Source of the DNA: Andeanibacterium sp035497315 | Lineage (GTDB): Bacteria; Pseudomonadota; Alphaproteobacteria; Sphingomonadales; Sphingomonadaceae | DNA length: 64,000 nucleotides | Assembly: GCA_035497315.1 (NCBI GenBank) | Contig: DATJDU010000002.1 | Span: 1-64,000, forward strand | Reading direction: 5' to 3' | Shown: piece by piece, positions 41,459-50,541 of the stretch | Layout: each line of letters starts with the position of its first letter | How positions within the stretch are numbered: position 1 is the stretch's first letter | Program-made: the position numbers and the translations under genes | The notes under the pieces: model-generated | Told to the model about the DNA's origin: nothing | Seen by the model: the letters and a program-made list of their open reading frames with translations, nothing else | The model's database searches: none

Positions 41459-44104
41459 ATGGATATTGTGACCAACCCCGAGATGGCCGACGCGGTCGAA
41501 ACACCCCACGCTCCGACTGTTACCCGACGAGAAGACTATCGCCCGCCTGCATGGCTGGTGCCGGAAGTGTCGCTCGATTTCGCGCTGGGGCTGGAAAAGA
41601 CGCGTATCCATGCGGAACTCAAGGTCGCGGCCAACCCCGCCGCTGCGAAGGACACCACGATCCGCCTCAATGGCGATGGGCTCGCCCCGCTGGAAGTGCT
41701 GGTCGATGGCGAGGCGCTCAACAGCTGGCGGCTGGAGCGGGGCGATCTGCTGATCGACCTGCCGGGCAATGCCCACACGCTGGAGATCGTTACGGAGATC
41801 GATCCTTCGCACAATACCCAGCTCATGGGCCTCTATGCGTCGAACGGGATGCTGTGCACCCAATGCGAGGCCGAAGGTTTTCGCCGCATCACTTTCTTCC
41901 CTGACCGCCCGGACGTGCTCAGCACCTATCGAGTGCGCATGGCGGGGGAAAAAGCGGCCTTCCCGGTGTTGCTGTCCAACGGTAATCTCGAGGCATCGGG
42001 CGAGAATGCCGACGGCACCCACTGGGCCGAATGGCACGATCCATGGCCCAAGCCGTGCTATCTTTTTGCGCTGGTGGCGGGCGATCTGGTCGCCAGGCGC
42101 GACAGCTTCACCACCATGGGCGGGCGCGAGGTCGAACTGAACATCTGGGTGCGCCCCGGCGATCTCGACCGGACGGACCATGCCATGCGTTCCCTGATCA
42201 AGAGCATGGAATGGGACGAGCAGGTCTTTGGCCGCGAATATGATCTCGACCTGTTCAACATTGTTGCTGTCAGCGATTTCAACATGGGCGCGATGGAGAA
42301 CAAGGGGCTCAATGTCTTCAACACGCGCTACGTCCTGGCAGACCCCGAAACCGCGACCGATGCCGATTATGACGGCATCGAAAGCGTGATCGCCCACGAA
42401 TATTTCCATAATTGGTCAGGCAATCGCGTGACCTGCCGCGACTGGTTCCAGCTCTCCCTGAAAGAGGGCTTCACTGTGCTGCGCGACCAGCTGTTCAGCC
42501 AGGACATGGGTTCGGCGGCGGTAAAGCGGATCGAGGATGTGCGCGTGCTGCGCGCCGCCCAGTTCCCCGAGGATTCCGGCCCGCTGGCCCATCCGATCCG
42601 GCCGGATTCCTATCAGGAAATCTCTAACTTCTACACTGCCACGGTCTATAACAAGGGCGCCGAAGTGATCCGAATGATGCGGACCATTGCCGGCCCCGAA
42701 CGCTTTCGTAAAGGCAGCGACCTCTATTTCGAACGCCACGATGGCGAAGCCGCGACCTGTGAGGATTTCGTCAAGGCGATTGAGGACGGCGCAGGGCTGG
42801 ACCTTGCGCAGTTCCGCCTGTGGTATTCGCAGGCCGGCACCCCGAAGGTGACCGTGCGGCTGGAGCATTCGGGCGACACTGCCACGCTGCATCTTGCCCA
42901 GACCGTGCCCGCCACGCCGGGCCAGACGGCGAAGCAGCCCATGGTGATCCCGCTGCGCCTTGCCCTGTTCGACCGCACAAGCGGCATTCATCGCGGGGAG
43001 GAACTGGTGGTGCTGAAGGATGCGGAGATGAGCCTCTCCTTCTCCGGCTTTGCCAAGCCGCCCGTGCTGTCGATCAATCGCGGCTTTTCCGCTCCGGTCT
43101 CGATCGAGCGGGAGATGAGCCATGAAGATCTCGTTTTCCTTGCCGCGAAGGATAACGATCCTTTCGCCCGCTACGAAGCGATGCAGGAACTGACCGTGGG
43201 CCATCTCACCGCCGCGCAGGGCGGATCGCTGGACGACGCTGCCCGTCTGGCCGGCCGAGAGGCGATCGCCGCTGCGCTGGGCGCTGTCCTGACGGACCCG
43301 GCGTTGGACGATCTGATGCGCGGGGAGCTGCTGCTGTTGCCGAGCCAGGCCTATCTGTCCGAGCAATTGCTCATCTCCGATCCGGCCGCGGTTCATGCCG
43401 AGCGGGAGGGCCTCAAGGCCTGGCTCGGCGCGCAGCTGGAGGCGGAATTCACGGCACTCTACGCTCGCGCATTGGCTGTACCCTACAGTCTTGAGGCAGA
43501 GTCACGCGGCGCGCGCAAGGTGAAGGCGCAGGCGCTGGTCTATCTTGCCGGTGCCGTGCCCGACAAGGCGGCCCAATTGGCGGCGGCCCAATATCGCGCG
43601 GCCGACAATATGACCGACCGACAGGGTGCGCTGATGGTGCTCGCCGGGCTGGACTCGCCCCAAGCCGCTGGCGCGCGCGAGGAACTGCTGGCCGATTTCC
43701 ACGCCCGCTATGCCGGCAATGCGCTGGTGATCGACAAATGGTTCTCGCTGCAGGCGCAATCGCTTCATCCGCAAGCACTTGAGCATGTGAAGGCGCTGGC
43801 GCAGCATGAGGACTTCACGCTCAAGAACCCCAACCGGGTGCGTTCGCTATACATGGGTTTCGCTGTGAACCCGCATGCATTCCACGCGGCGGATGGCGAG
43901 GGCTATCGGATGATCGCGGATCTGATTCTCGCGCTCGACCCACTCAACGCGCAGACGGCGGCGCGCTTCGTGCCTCCGCTGGGCCGTTGGCGTCGGATCG
44001 AGCCGAAGCGAGCAGCAATGATGCGCGCCGAACTGGAACGGATAGCGGCCACGCCGAATCTTTCGGCCGACACTTATGAGCAGGTGATCAAGAGCCTTGG
44101 CTGA
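41459..44104 (+). CDS. pepN: Aminopeptidase N (M1 family)
   Basis: Zinc metallopeptidase that removes N-terminal residues from peptides. 881 residues from the ATG at 41459; a start 36 bases earlier is also open. Substrate motif GAMENKGLNVFN (GxMEN), zinc site HEYFHNWSGNR with the third ligand in SLKEGF, and the catalytic-tyrosine region FYTATVYNKGAEV. C-terminal superhelical domain from about 540 on. Length and motifs match the bacterial alanyl aminopeptidase of E. coli type. It overlaps pgeF by eight bases. Confidence 0.96.
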   Translation: MDIVTNPEMADAVETPHAPTVTRREDYRPPAWLVPEVSLDFALGLEKTRIHAELKVAANPAAAKDTTIRLNGDGLAPLEVLVDGEALNSWRLERGDLLIDLPGNAHTLEIVTEIDPSHNTQLMGLYASNGMLCTQCEAEGFRRITFFPDRPDVLSTYRVRMAGEKAAFPVLLSNGNLEASGENADGTHWAEWHDPWPKPCYLFALVAGDLVARRDSFTTMGGREVELNIWVRPGDLDRTDHAMRSLIKSMEWDEQVFGREYDLDLFNIVAVSDFNMGAMENKGLNVFNTRYVLADPETATDADYDGIESVIAHEYFHNWSGNRVTCRDWFQLSLKEGFTVLRDQLFSQDMGSAAVKRIEDVRVLRAAQFPEDSGPLAHPIRPDSYQEISNFYTATVYNKGAEVIRMMRTIAGPERFRKGSDLYFERHDGEAATCEDFVKAIEDGAGLDLAQFRLWYSQAGTPKVTVRLEHSGDTATLHLAQTVPATPGQTAKQPMVIPLRLALFDRTSGIHRGEELVVLKDAEMSLSFSGFAKPPVLSINRGFSAPVSIEREMSHEDLVFLAAKDNDPFARYEAMQELTVGHLTAAQGGSLDDAARLAGREAIAAALGAVLTDPALDDLMRGELLLLPSQAYLSEQLLISDPAAVHAEREGLKAWLGAQLEAEFTALYARALAVPYSLEAESRGARKVKAQALVYLAGAVPDKAAQLAAAQYRAADNMTDRQGALMVLAGLDSPQAAGAREELLADFHARYAGNALVIDKWFSLQAQSLHPQALEHVKALAQHEDFTLKNPNRVRSLYMGFAVNPHAFHAADGEGYRMIADLILALDPLNAQTAARFVPPLGRWRRIEPKRAAMMRAELERIAATPNLSADTYEQVIKSLG

Positions 44105-44870
44105 CATCGATCCCGTCAAGGTAAACCATGCCGCGGTATTGGAGGGCGTTCAGCATGGCTTCCTGGGCCGCAGGGGCGGCGTTTCGAGCGGCCTGGTAGC
44201 CGGGCTCAATGTCGGCTTCGGCGCGGGTGACGATCCCGCCGCCGTAATGGAGAATCGCCGCCGGGCCGGCGATGCCGTGTTGCCGGATGCTCCATTGGTG
44301 GCCGTTCACCAAATCCATTCGGCGATCTGCGCGACGGTGAAAGAACTCTGGGACGACGATCATCGCCCCACTGCCGATGCGCTTGTCACTGGCCGCCCTG
44401 GCACGCTGATTGGAATCGTCACCGCCGATTGCGCGCCGATCCTGCTGGCTGACCGTGAGGCGGGGGTGATCGGCGCTGCGCATGCCGGCTGGCGCGGTGC
44501 CCATGGCGGGGTGGTTGAGGCGACAGTGAAGGCGATGGAAGCGCTGGGCGCCCGGGCAGAACGGATTTCGGCTGCGATTGGCCCCTGTATTGCCCAGGCT
44601 AGTTATGAAGTGGCCGAAGATTTCCGTGCCAGTTTCACACCTGAAGACGAGCGCTTCTTCACACAGGGCCGGGCAGGGCACTATCGGTTCGATCTCGAAT
44701 CCTACGTCGCCTCCCGGCTTCGAGGGGCTGGTGTGGACAAGGTGGAAGGGCTTGGCCTCGACACATATACCGAAGAAGAAGACTTTTTCTCTTTCCGCCG
44801 CTCGACCCATCGTGCCGAGCCCAATTATGGGCGGCAATTCTCCCTGATTGGCCTGCCTTTTCGGGTCTAG
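44097..44870 (+). CDS. pgeF: Peptidoglycan editing factor / polyphenol oxidase family (YfiH, laccase domain)
   Basis: 257 residues starting with TTG at 44097 inside the end of pepN; no other start codon is near that preserves the N-terminal family stretch (NHAAVLEGVQHGFLGRRGGVS). The family motif set is VHQIHSAI, TADCAPILLADREAGVIGAAHAGWRGAHGGVVEATV, and AIGPCIAQASYEV, giving His and Cys zinc/copper ligands. E. coli YfiH removes L-Ser wrongly added to the peptidoglycan precursor; the laccase role is disputed. Coupled to pepN. Confidence 0.9.
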   Translation: MADIDPVKVNHAAVLEGVQHGFLGRRGGVSSGLVAGLNVGFGAGDDPAAVMENRRRAGDAVLPDAPLVAVHQIHSAICATVKELWDDDHRPTADALVTGRPGTLIGIVTADCAPILLADREAGVIGAAHAGWRGAHGGVVEATVKAMEALGARAERISAAIGPCIAQASYEVAEDFRASFTPEDERFFTQGRAGHYRFDLESYVASRLRGAGVDKVEGLGLDTYTEEEDFFSFRRSTHRAEPNYGRQFSLIGLPFRV

Positions 44871-45026
44871 CTGCGAGAGGGTCGCAAAACCGCCAAAATG
44901 CCTGTTGGCATAGGGACGCCTCTCGTCTATCAGCCCGCCCAAGTCGGCATTGGCAGCGGGCGTCAGACCTGTGTCCAATGCTTGCGGCGGGGGCTTCCTG
45001 AACGCGCGACTTTTATTGGTTTTCCC

Positions 45027-45059
45027 GGCCATGCCGGCGGAATGTCCGCCGGTCAGGCC
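45027..45059 (+). promoter_or_regulatory. Stem-loop in the petA leader
   Basis: CCGGCGGA (45034-45041) pairs with TCCGCCGG (45045-45052) around ATG; outer GGCC (45027-45030) pairs with GGCC (45056-45059). It ends 19 bp before the petA ATG. The 208-bp gap also holds ATGCC-TGTT-GGCAT at 44898-44911. It could affect translation or end the pgeF transcript; no T run follows. Confidence 0.4.
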
Positions 45060-45078
45060 GACAGGCAAGGCAAGGTTG

Positions 45079-45654
45079 ATGGCAGATACGACTGGCACCG
45101 CAGACCCGGCAGAGATCGCCGGGACGGAAGGTGAAGGCATCCGGCGCCGGGACTTCATCAATATCGCGGCAGTCGGCGCCGCTGGCGTTGGTGGCATTGC
45201 GACGCTCGTTCCCCTGATCAGCCAGATGGCTCCGTCGAAGGACGTGCTGGCAGAAAGCTCGACTGAGGTCGATGTTAGCGCGATTCAGCCGGGTCAGGCG
45301 ATCAAGGCGATCTTCCGCAAGCAGCCGCTGTTCATCCGTAACCTCACAGCGAAAGAAATCGCCGAGGCGAATGCGGTTGACGTGGCCAGCCTGCGCGATC
45401 CGCAGACGCTGGATGAGCGTACCAAGCCGGGCAAGGAAAACTGGCTCATCACCATGGGCGTCTGCACCCATCTGGGCTGCGTGCCGCTCGGTGCCGCCGA
45501 AGGCGAAGTGAAGGGCGAGTTCGGCGGATATTTCTGCCCTTGCCACGGCTCTTCCTACGATACGGCTGCGCGCATCCGTAAAGGTCCGGCTCCCAAGAAC
45601 CTGGAAGTGCCGGAATATGAATTCACCTCCGACACTGTCGTGAAGATCGGCTGA
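45079..45654 (+). CDS. petA: Ubiquinol-cytochrome c reductase iron-sulfur (Rieske) subunit
   Basis: 191 residues from the ATG at 45079, after AAGGCAAGG. N-terminal twin-arginine region IRRRDFINIAAVGAAGVGGIATLV acts as uncleaved anchor. The [2Fe-2S] cluster is held by CTHLGC and CPCHGSSYD. It is the first gene of petABC, the cytochrome bc1 complex that passes electrons from ubiquinol to cytochrome c while moving protons. Spacing to petB is 17 bp. Confidence 0.97.
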   Translation: MADTTGTADPAEIAGTEGEGIRRRDFINIAAVGAAGVGGIATLVPLISQMAPSKDVLAESSTEVDVSAIQPGQAIKAIFRKQPLFIRNLTAKEIAEANAVDVASLRDPQTLDERTKPGKENWLITMGVCTHLGCVPLGAAEGEVKGEFGGYFCPCHGSSYDTAARIRKGPAPKNLEVPEYEFTSDTVVKIG

Positions 45655-45671
45655 GGCGAAAGAGAGAGATC

Positions 45672-46952
45672 ATGAGCTTTCCCTGGGCAAACCATTACAC
45701 CCCGTCCCATCCCGTAATGAAGTGGATGGACGAGAAGCTGCCTCTGCCGCGTCTCGTCTACAATGCTGTCGGCGCGGGTTATCCGGTTCCTCGCAACCTC
45801 AACTATCTGTGGAACTTCGGCATTCTCGCCGGCTTCTGTCTGATGTTGCAGATCGTCACCGGTGTGATCCTGGCGATGCATTATGCCGCCAATGCCGGCG
45901 TGGCTTTCGCCTCGACCGAACACATCATGCGCGACGTGAACTGGGGCTGGATGCTGCGCTATGCGCATGCGAACGGGGCTTCGGCCTTCTTCGTGGTGGT
46001 CTATCTCCACATCTTCCGCGGTTTCTATTTCGGCTCCTACAAGGCGCCGCGCGAAATGATCTGGCTGCTGGGCGTCGTGATCTTCCTGCTGATGATGGCG
46101 ACTGCCTTCATGGGCTATGTCCTTCCCTGGGGTCAGATGAGCTTCTGGGGCGCCAAGGTGATCACCGGCCTGTTCGGGGCGATCCCCGTGGTTGGCGAGC
46201 CTATCCAGCAGTGGCTGCTGGGTGGCTTCGCGCCTGACAATGCCGCGCTGAACCGCTTCTTCTCGCTGCACTTCCTGCTGCCTTTCGTGATCGCGGGTGT
46301 CGTGATCCTGCACATTTGGGCGCTGCACATCCCCGGTTCGTCGAACCCCACGGGCGTGGAAGTGAAGAGCGAGAGCGATACCGTTCCCTTCCATCCGTAT
46401 TACACGGCGAAGGACGGTTTCGGGCTGGGCGTGTTCCTGCTGATCTACTGCGCCTTCCTGTTCTTCATGCCGAACCAGCTGGGTCACCCGGACAATTACA
46501 TTCCGGCCAACCCGCTCTCCACGCCGGCGCATATCGTTCCCGAATGGTACTTCTGGCCGTTTTACGCGATCCTGCGTGCCTTCACTTTCGATATCTTCTT
46601 CATTCCGGCGAAGCTGATGGGCGTGCTGGCGATGTTCGCGGCGATCCTGGTGTGGTTCTTCCTGCCCTGGCTGGACAACTCGCCGGTGCGCTCGGGCAAC
46701 TATCGCCCGGTGTTCAAGAAGTTCTTCTGGATTCTCGTCATCGATATGGCGGTGCTGTTCTATTGCGGCGGCGCCCCGGCTGAAGAGCCCTTCGTGATGC
46801 TGAGCCAGATCGCCACGGCTTATTACTTCCTGCACTTCCTCGTCGTCCTTCCGCTCGTTGCGCTGATGGAAAAGCCCAAGCCGCTGCCCTTCTCGATCAC
46901 AGAGGCAGTGCTCGGCTCGGATGACGCAGCGAAGCTTGCGGCGAAGAGCTAA
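45672..46952 (+). CDS. petB: Cytochrome b of the bc1 complex
   Basis: 426-residue membrane subunit with eight helices and two b-type hemes. The heme His residues lie in helices around ILAMHYAANAGV, HANGASAFFVVVYLHIFRG and HFLLPFVIAGVVILHIWALHIPG. The Qo-site motif PEWY is seen in PEWYFWPFYAILRAFTF, and GYVLPWGQMSFWGAKVI is the cd1-region signature. RBS AGAGAGAGA upstream. Next is petC after 27 bp. Confidence 0.98.
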   Translation: MSFPWANHYTPSHPVMKWMDEKLPLPRLVYNAVGAGYPVPRNLNYLWNFGILAGFCLMLQIVTGVILAMHYAANAGVAFASTEHIMRDVNWGWMLRYAHANGASAFFVVVYLHIFRGFYFGSYKAPREMIWLLGVVIFLLMMATAFMGYVLPWGQMSFWGAKVITGLFGAIPVVGEPIQQWLLGGFAPDNAALNRFFSLHFLLPFVIAGVVILHIWALHIPGSSNPTGVEVKSESDTVPFHPYYTAKDGFGLGVFLLIYCAFLFFMPNQLGHPDNYIPANPLSTPAHIVPEWYFWPFYAILRAFTFDIFFIPAKLMGVLAMFAAILVWFFLPWLDNSPVRSGNYRPVFKKFFWILVIDMAVLFYCGGAPAEEPFVMLSQIATAYYFLHFLVVLPLVALMEKPKPLPFSITEAVLGSDDAAKLAAKS

Positions 46953-46979
46953 GCGAACAGTCCCGAGGGAAAACGACAC

Positions 46980-47822
46980 ATGAACCGCCTCATCGCATCC
47001 GTCGCCGTCGGCCTGTTCTTCGTGCTGTCCGTGCTCGCTGCCTTTGTCAGCGGCGCCTACACCGCGATTACCGAGCCGGCTGCGGAAACCGTCGAACACG
47101 CGTTCCACAAGGTTCCGAAGGAACTGCACCTGGCGAGCGACGGCCCCTTCGGCCGTTTCGACAAGCAGCAGCTCCAGCGCGGCCTCCAGGTCTACAGCGA
47201 AGTCTGCTCGGCCTGCCACTCGCTCAAATATGTCGCCTTCCGCGACCTTGAGCAGCTCGGCTATAACGAAGCCGAAGTGAAGGCGATCGCCGCCAGCAAG
47301 CAGGTGCCGGGCATCGACCCGAATACCGGCGAGGCGAACAGCCGTCCGGGTCTGGCGACCGACTATTTCCCGTCGCCCTATCCGAACGATATTGCGGCGC
47401 GTGCAGCGAACAACAATGCCGTTCCCCCGGATCTCTCGCTGATCACCAAGGCGCGGCATGAAGGCCCTGCCTATGTCTATTCGCTGCTGACGGGCTTCAC
47501 CAGCCAGCCTGCGGAACTGCTCAAGAAGTTCCCCGATGCGAAGACGCCGGATGGCCTGCACTACAACCCATATTTCGCGAACCTCAATCTCGCGATGGCT
47601 CCGCCGCTGACCGACGGTCAGGTGACCTTCGCCGACGGTTCGCCCAATACGGTCGACGCCATGTCGAAGGACGTTGCGGCCTTCCTCGTGTGGACGGCCG
47701 AGCCGAGCCTCGACAAACGCAAGCAGACTGGCTGGCCGGTGCTGGGCTTCCTGCTCTTCGCCACCGTGCTTTCCTATCTCGCTTACCGGAACATCTGGGC
47801 TGAGAAGAAGGCCAAGCACTGA
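46980..47822 (+). CDS. petC: Cytochrome c1
   Basis: 280 residues. Signal-like N-terminal helix (LIASVAVGLFFVLSVLAAFVSG), c-type heme site CSACHSLKYVAFRDL, axial methionine in LAMAPPLTDGQV, and a C-terminal membrane anchor VLGFLLFATVLSYLAYRNIW. It carries electrons from the Rieske centre to soluble cytochrome c. Last gene of petABC, followed by a strong terminator. Confidence 0.97.
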   Translation: MNRLIASVAVGLFFVLSVLAAFVSGAYTAITEPAAETVEHAFHKVPKELHLASDGPFGRFDKQQLQRGLQVYSEVCSACHSLKYVAFRDLEQLGYNEAEVKAIAASKQVPGIDPNTGEANSRPGLATDYFPSPYPNDIAARAANNNAVPPDLSLITKARHEGPAYVYSLLTGFTSQPAELLKKFPDAKTPDGLHYNPYFANLNLAMAPPLTDGQVTFADGSPNTVDAMSKDVAAFLVWTAEPSLDKRKQTGWPVLGFLLFATVLSYLAYRNIWAEKKAKH

Positions 47823-47849
47823 GTTCGGTTCGATAGAAACGCATTCCTG

Positions 47850-47888
47850 AACGCCCCTCCATCCCCGGATGCGAGGGGCGTTTTGTTT
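47850..47888 (+). terminator. Terminator of petABC
   Basis: AACGCCCCT (47850-47858) pairs with AGGGGCGTT (47874-47882), followed by TTGTTTGT. 28 bp after the petC stop. Confidence 0.93.
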
Positions 47889-47916
47889 GTGAAGCCAGCG
47901 CTGCAAGGGAGGCCGC

Positions 47917-48453
47917 GTGACGCCTGAAGAGCTTAAGAAGCTAATCCGTACCGTGCCGGATTTTCCGCGGCAGGGGGTCCTGTTTCGCGACATCACTACC
48001 CTCCTTGCGGATGGGAAGGGGCTTACCGCAGCGGTCGAGAATATTGCGCAGCGCGCCAATGCGGTGGGTGCGGGTGCGATTGCCGGGCTTGAGGCGCGAG
48101 GCTTCATCTTCGGCGCGGCGGTGGCCTCGCTGCTGATGTTGGGCTTTGTGCCGGTACGCAAGGCGGGCAAGCTGCCCGTGCCCACGATCGGTGTCGACTA
48201 CGCGCTTGAATATGGTGAGGCGCGGCTGGAAATCGACCCCACGCTGATCCAGCCAGGCGAGCGAATCATCATCGTGGATGATCTGATCGCTACCGGTGGC
48301 ACTGCCTTGGCTGCCACTCAGCTTTTGCGGCAGGCGGGTGCAATAGTTGATCGTGCGCTGTTCGTGATCGATCTGCCGGAACTGGGCGGCGGTGATCTGC
48401 TGCGCAAAAACGGCGTCACAGTGGAAGCGCTGATGGAATTCGAAGGCCACTGA
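47917..48453 (+). CDS. apt: Adenine phosphoribosyltransferase
   Basis: Purine salvage enzyme forming AMP from adenine and PRPP. 178 residues starting with GTG at 47917, which has AAGGGAGG five bases upstream. Motifs: PDFPRQGVLFRDITTLL, EARGFIFGAAVASLL, VPVRKAGKLP and the PRPP loop IIIVDDLIATGGTALAA. It is separated from petABC by a terminator, so it has its own promoter or depends on read-through. tRNA-Gly is 72 bp downstream. Confidence 0.97.
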   Translation: MTPEELKKLIRTVPDFPRQGVLFRDITTLLADGKGLTAAVENIAQRANAVGAGAIAGLEARGFIFGAAVASLLMLGFVPVRKAGKLPVPTIGVDYALEYGEARLEIDPTLIQPGERIIIVDDLIATGGTALAATQLLRQAGAIVDRALFVIDLPELGGGDLLRKNGVTVEALMEFEGH

Positions 48454-48525
48454 TCCTGACGGCCGGAGCAAGCTCCTATTGACGGAGCGCCCTCGGTAAT
48501 GGCAGTGCAGCCGCCACGGGAACGG

Positions 48526-48599
48526 GCGGGTATAGCTTAGTGGTAAAGCCCTAGCCTTCCAAGCTAGTTATGCGGGTTCGATTCCCGCTACCCGCTCCA
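48526..48599 (+). tRNA. tRNA-Gly(TCC)
   Basis: 74 nt including CCA. Acceptor GCGGGTA pairs with TACCCGC; discriminator T. D arm GCTT...AAGC, anticodon stem CTAGC...GCTAG with loop CTTCCAA giving anticodon TCC, T arm GCGGG-TTCGATT-CCCGC. A TTGACG lies at 48479-48484, but I find no good -10 to go with it. Confidence 0.97.
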
Positions 48600-48969
48600 G
48601 CCCTTCCCGATAGCCTGAAAAGACCCGCAAGCAGATTCCGGCCGGTGGCTTCCTAGGTCTGGCGCGTCCGGCGCGGTCTTCATGACCATTCGCGAGAGCT
48701 GGCCCGATCGGGGCATGGGGCGGAGTGTGACACGGAACGGCCCCTGAAACCTTGTGACCTTTTCCCGATATTAAAACGTATTTTCAATGGGTTGGCGTGA
48801 AATCCATGTGTGGCGAATGTGACTTTCGCACAAATGCCTATTTTCTCCCCCCTCCGAATGTCTGGCACCGACCAAAAGGAACGAGCCGAAAGGGCTCTAG
48901 CGACTCAGGGCGATGTAGGAAAATGGGGATTTGGACTGGTTAAAAGCCGGCAGCTTTCGGGGTGCCCAT

Positions 48970-49010
48970 AGGCGGAAAAAGAAAGAGACCGGACGTTTCC
49001 TTACCCGGTC
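48970..49010 (-). terminator. Terminator of phaZ
   Basis: On the minus strand GACCGG (49010-49005) and CCGGTC (48992-48987) form a stem followed by TCTTTCTTTTTCC. It lies about 90 bp after the phaZ stop; a REP-like hairpin lies between. Confidence 0.75.
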
Positions 49011-49036
49011 ACACTGACACAAATATTCATTCCCGA

Positions 49037-49054
49037 TCCCGGCGAAGGCCGGGA
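49037..49054. repeat. REP-like hairpin downstream of phaZ
   Basis: TCCCGGC-GAAG-GCCGGGA is a perfect 7-bp stem with a four-base loop, flanked by GA and CCTC. Sequences of the type GGTCCCGGC-CTTC-GCCGGGA are common dispersed intergenic palindromes in Proteobacteria. It differs in sequence from the two other palindromes in this window. Confidence 0.7.
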
Positions 49055-49099
49055 CCTCTGGCGATATGGGTATAGGTCGGGCGGGGATGGCGAAGGGGT

Positions 49100-50359
49100 T
49101 CAGGCCACCGCCTGCAATTTGCTGCCCTTGCCCTTGCCGCTTGAATTCGCGCGCATCCATTCTTCCACCACGGGTGCGATGCGGGTGCGCCATTTGCTGC
49201 CGTTGAAGATCCCGTAATGGCCGACATCGGCGGCGAGGAGATATTGCTTCTTCGCCTCGGGCAGATTGTGGGCAAGATCGAGCGCCGCCCGGGTCTGGCC
49301 AATGCCGGAAATATCGTCCCGCTCGCCCTCGATCGCCAACAGCGCGGTGTCGCGGATCGCGCCCAGATCGATCACCTTTCCGCGATGGACGAATTTGCCG
49401 CGCGGCAGCGAGTGTTCCTTGAACACATGCTCCACCGTCTGGAGATAGAATTCCTCCGTCAGGTCGCAGACCGAGAGATATTCGTCATAAAACGCCTTAT
49501 GCGAAGCCGCCCCGTCGTCGTCGCCTTCGATCAGATGATTGAAATATTGGTAATGGCTCATCATGTGGCTGCCCAGATTCATCGCGATGAAGCCGGACAA
49601 TTGCAGGAAGCCGGGATAGACCTTGCGCCCCCCGCCGGGATAGACGGCCGGCACAGTGGCGATCACATGGTTGCGGAACCAGCTGAGCGGCCGTTCCATC
49701 GCTACATCGTTCACGCTGGTGGGCGATGCGCGCGTGTCGATCGGGCCGCCCATCATGGTCAGGCTGGCCGGGCGGCAGGGATGACCATCCGAAGCCATGA
49801 TCGCGGTGGCGGCATAGGCGGGCACCGAAGGCTGGCACACGGCCATCACATGGGTGTCGGGGCCCAGGAAGGTGAGGAATTCGATCAGATAGTCGATGTA
49901 ATCGTCCAGATCGAAGCGGCCCTTGTGCATCGGCACCATCTTCGCATCGGCCCAGTCGGTTACATAGACGTCCTGATTTTCCACCATCCGCGCCACCGTG
50001 CCACGCAGCAGGCTGGCGTAATGGCCGCTCATCGGGGCGACCACCAGCAGGCGCGGGGCATCGTCGGGCAGGCCTTCCCGGCGGAAACGCTTGAGATCGC
50101 AGAAGGGCTTTTTCAGCACCACGCTCTCGCTCACCGGCCATTCCTGCCCTTCGGCGCGGGCATGGGTGATGCCCCATTCCGGCTTGCCGCGCGAGGCATA
50201 GGCATGGGCGAATACTTCCAGCGCACTGGCCATCACCGGCGAAGCGCCCGCATAGCCGAGGGGATTGGTGGGGTTGGAGAGGAATTCTGCCCAGACGGAA
50301 GCCCATGTGCTCGCGCCCGAAAGCATCGCGCGCTGGATTTCATAGGTGTGATAAAGCAA
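49100..50359 (-). CDS. phaZ: Intracellular polyhydroxyalkanoate depolymerase
   Basis: 419 residues from the TTG at 50359, chosen because the protein then begins LYHTYEIQRAMLSG as in relatives (usually M-L-Y-H-x-Y-E). Alpha/beta-hydrolase fold. The nucleophile site reads VMAVCQPSVPAYAATA, with cysteine in place of the serine of the lipase box, as in the intracellular PhaZ of Cupriavidus. Acid and base are likely in EGERDDISGIGQT and DVGHYGIFNGSKWR. It releases hydroxyacids from stored PHB. No phaC or phasin gene is in the window. C-terminal tail is Lys/Ser-rich. Confidence 0.92.
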   Translation of the reverse strand: MLYHTYEIQRAMLSGASTWASVWAEFLSNPTNPLGYAGASPVMASALEVFAHAYASRGKPEWGITHARAEGQEWPVSESVVLKKPFCDLKRFRREGLPDDAPRLLVVAPMSGHYASLLRGTVARMVENQDVYVTDWADAKMVPMHKGRFDLDDYIDYLIEFLTFLGPDTHVMAVCQPSVPAYAATAIMASDGHPCRPASLTMMGGPIDTRASPTSVNDVAMERPLSWFRNHVIATVPAVYPGGGRKVYPGFLQLSGFIAMNLGSHMMSHYQYFNHLIEGDDDGAASHKAFYDEYLSVCDLTEEFYLQTVEHVFKEHSLPRGKFVHRGKVIDLGAIRDTALLAIEGERDDISGIGQTRAALDLAHNLPEAKKQYLLAADVGHYGIFNGSKWRTRIAPVVEEWMRANSSGKGKGSKLQAVA

Positions 50360-50541
50360 GCGACGATCCCCTTTGGGCCGACTCCGTGAAGGCCTGAATG
50401 GGCCCTTTCCCTGACATTGTGGCGCGTTTCGTCTCATTGTGCAATGCAGCACAGGCGGGCTGCGGCGAACCGAGCTGTTCCAATCTGGCCGCGCACGTCA
50501 TTCCGCTTCATTCCGCCGCCGCTTTGGGCTAGGCGCGCGCC

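Larger units (their letters stand above)
48600..49099. other. 500-bp gap between tRNA-Gly and phaZ
   Basis: No convincing gene. It is poorer in GC around 48755-48850 (GATATTAAAACGTATTTTCAATG) than its surroundings, which could hold promoters, but nothing reads in a clear way. A small hairpin GAGCC-GAAAG-GGCTC is near 48884-48898. The right end carries the phaZ terminator and a REP-like hairpin, listed separately. Short frames here lack ribosome binding sites or family features. Confidence 0.5.

Noticed and set aside
48897..49193. A minus-strand frame overlapping the end of phaZ
   Set aside because: It runs through the phaZ terminator and the REP-like hairpin, has no family features and no ribosome binding site.
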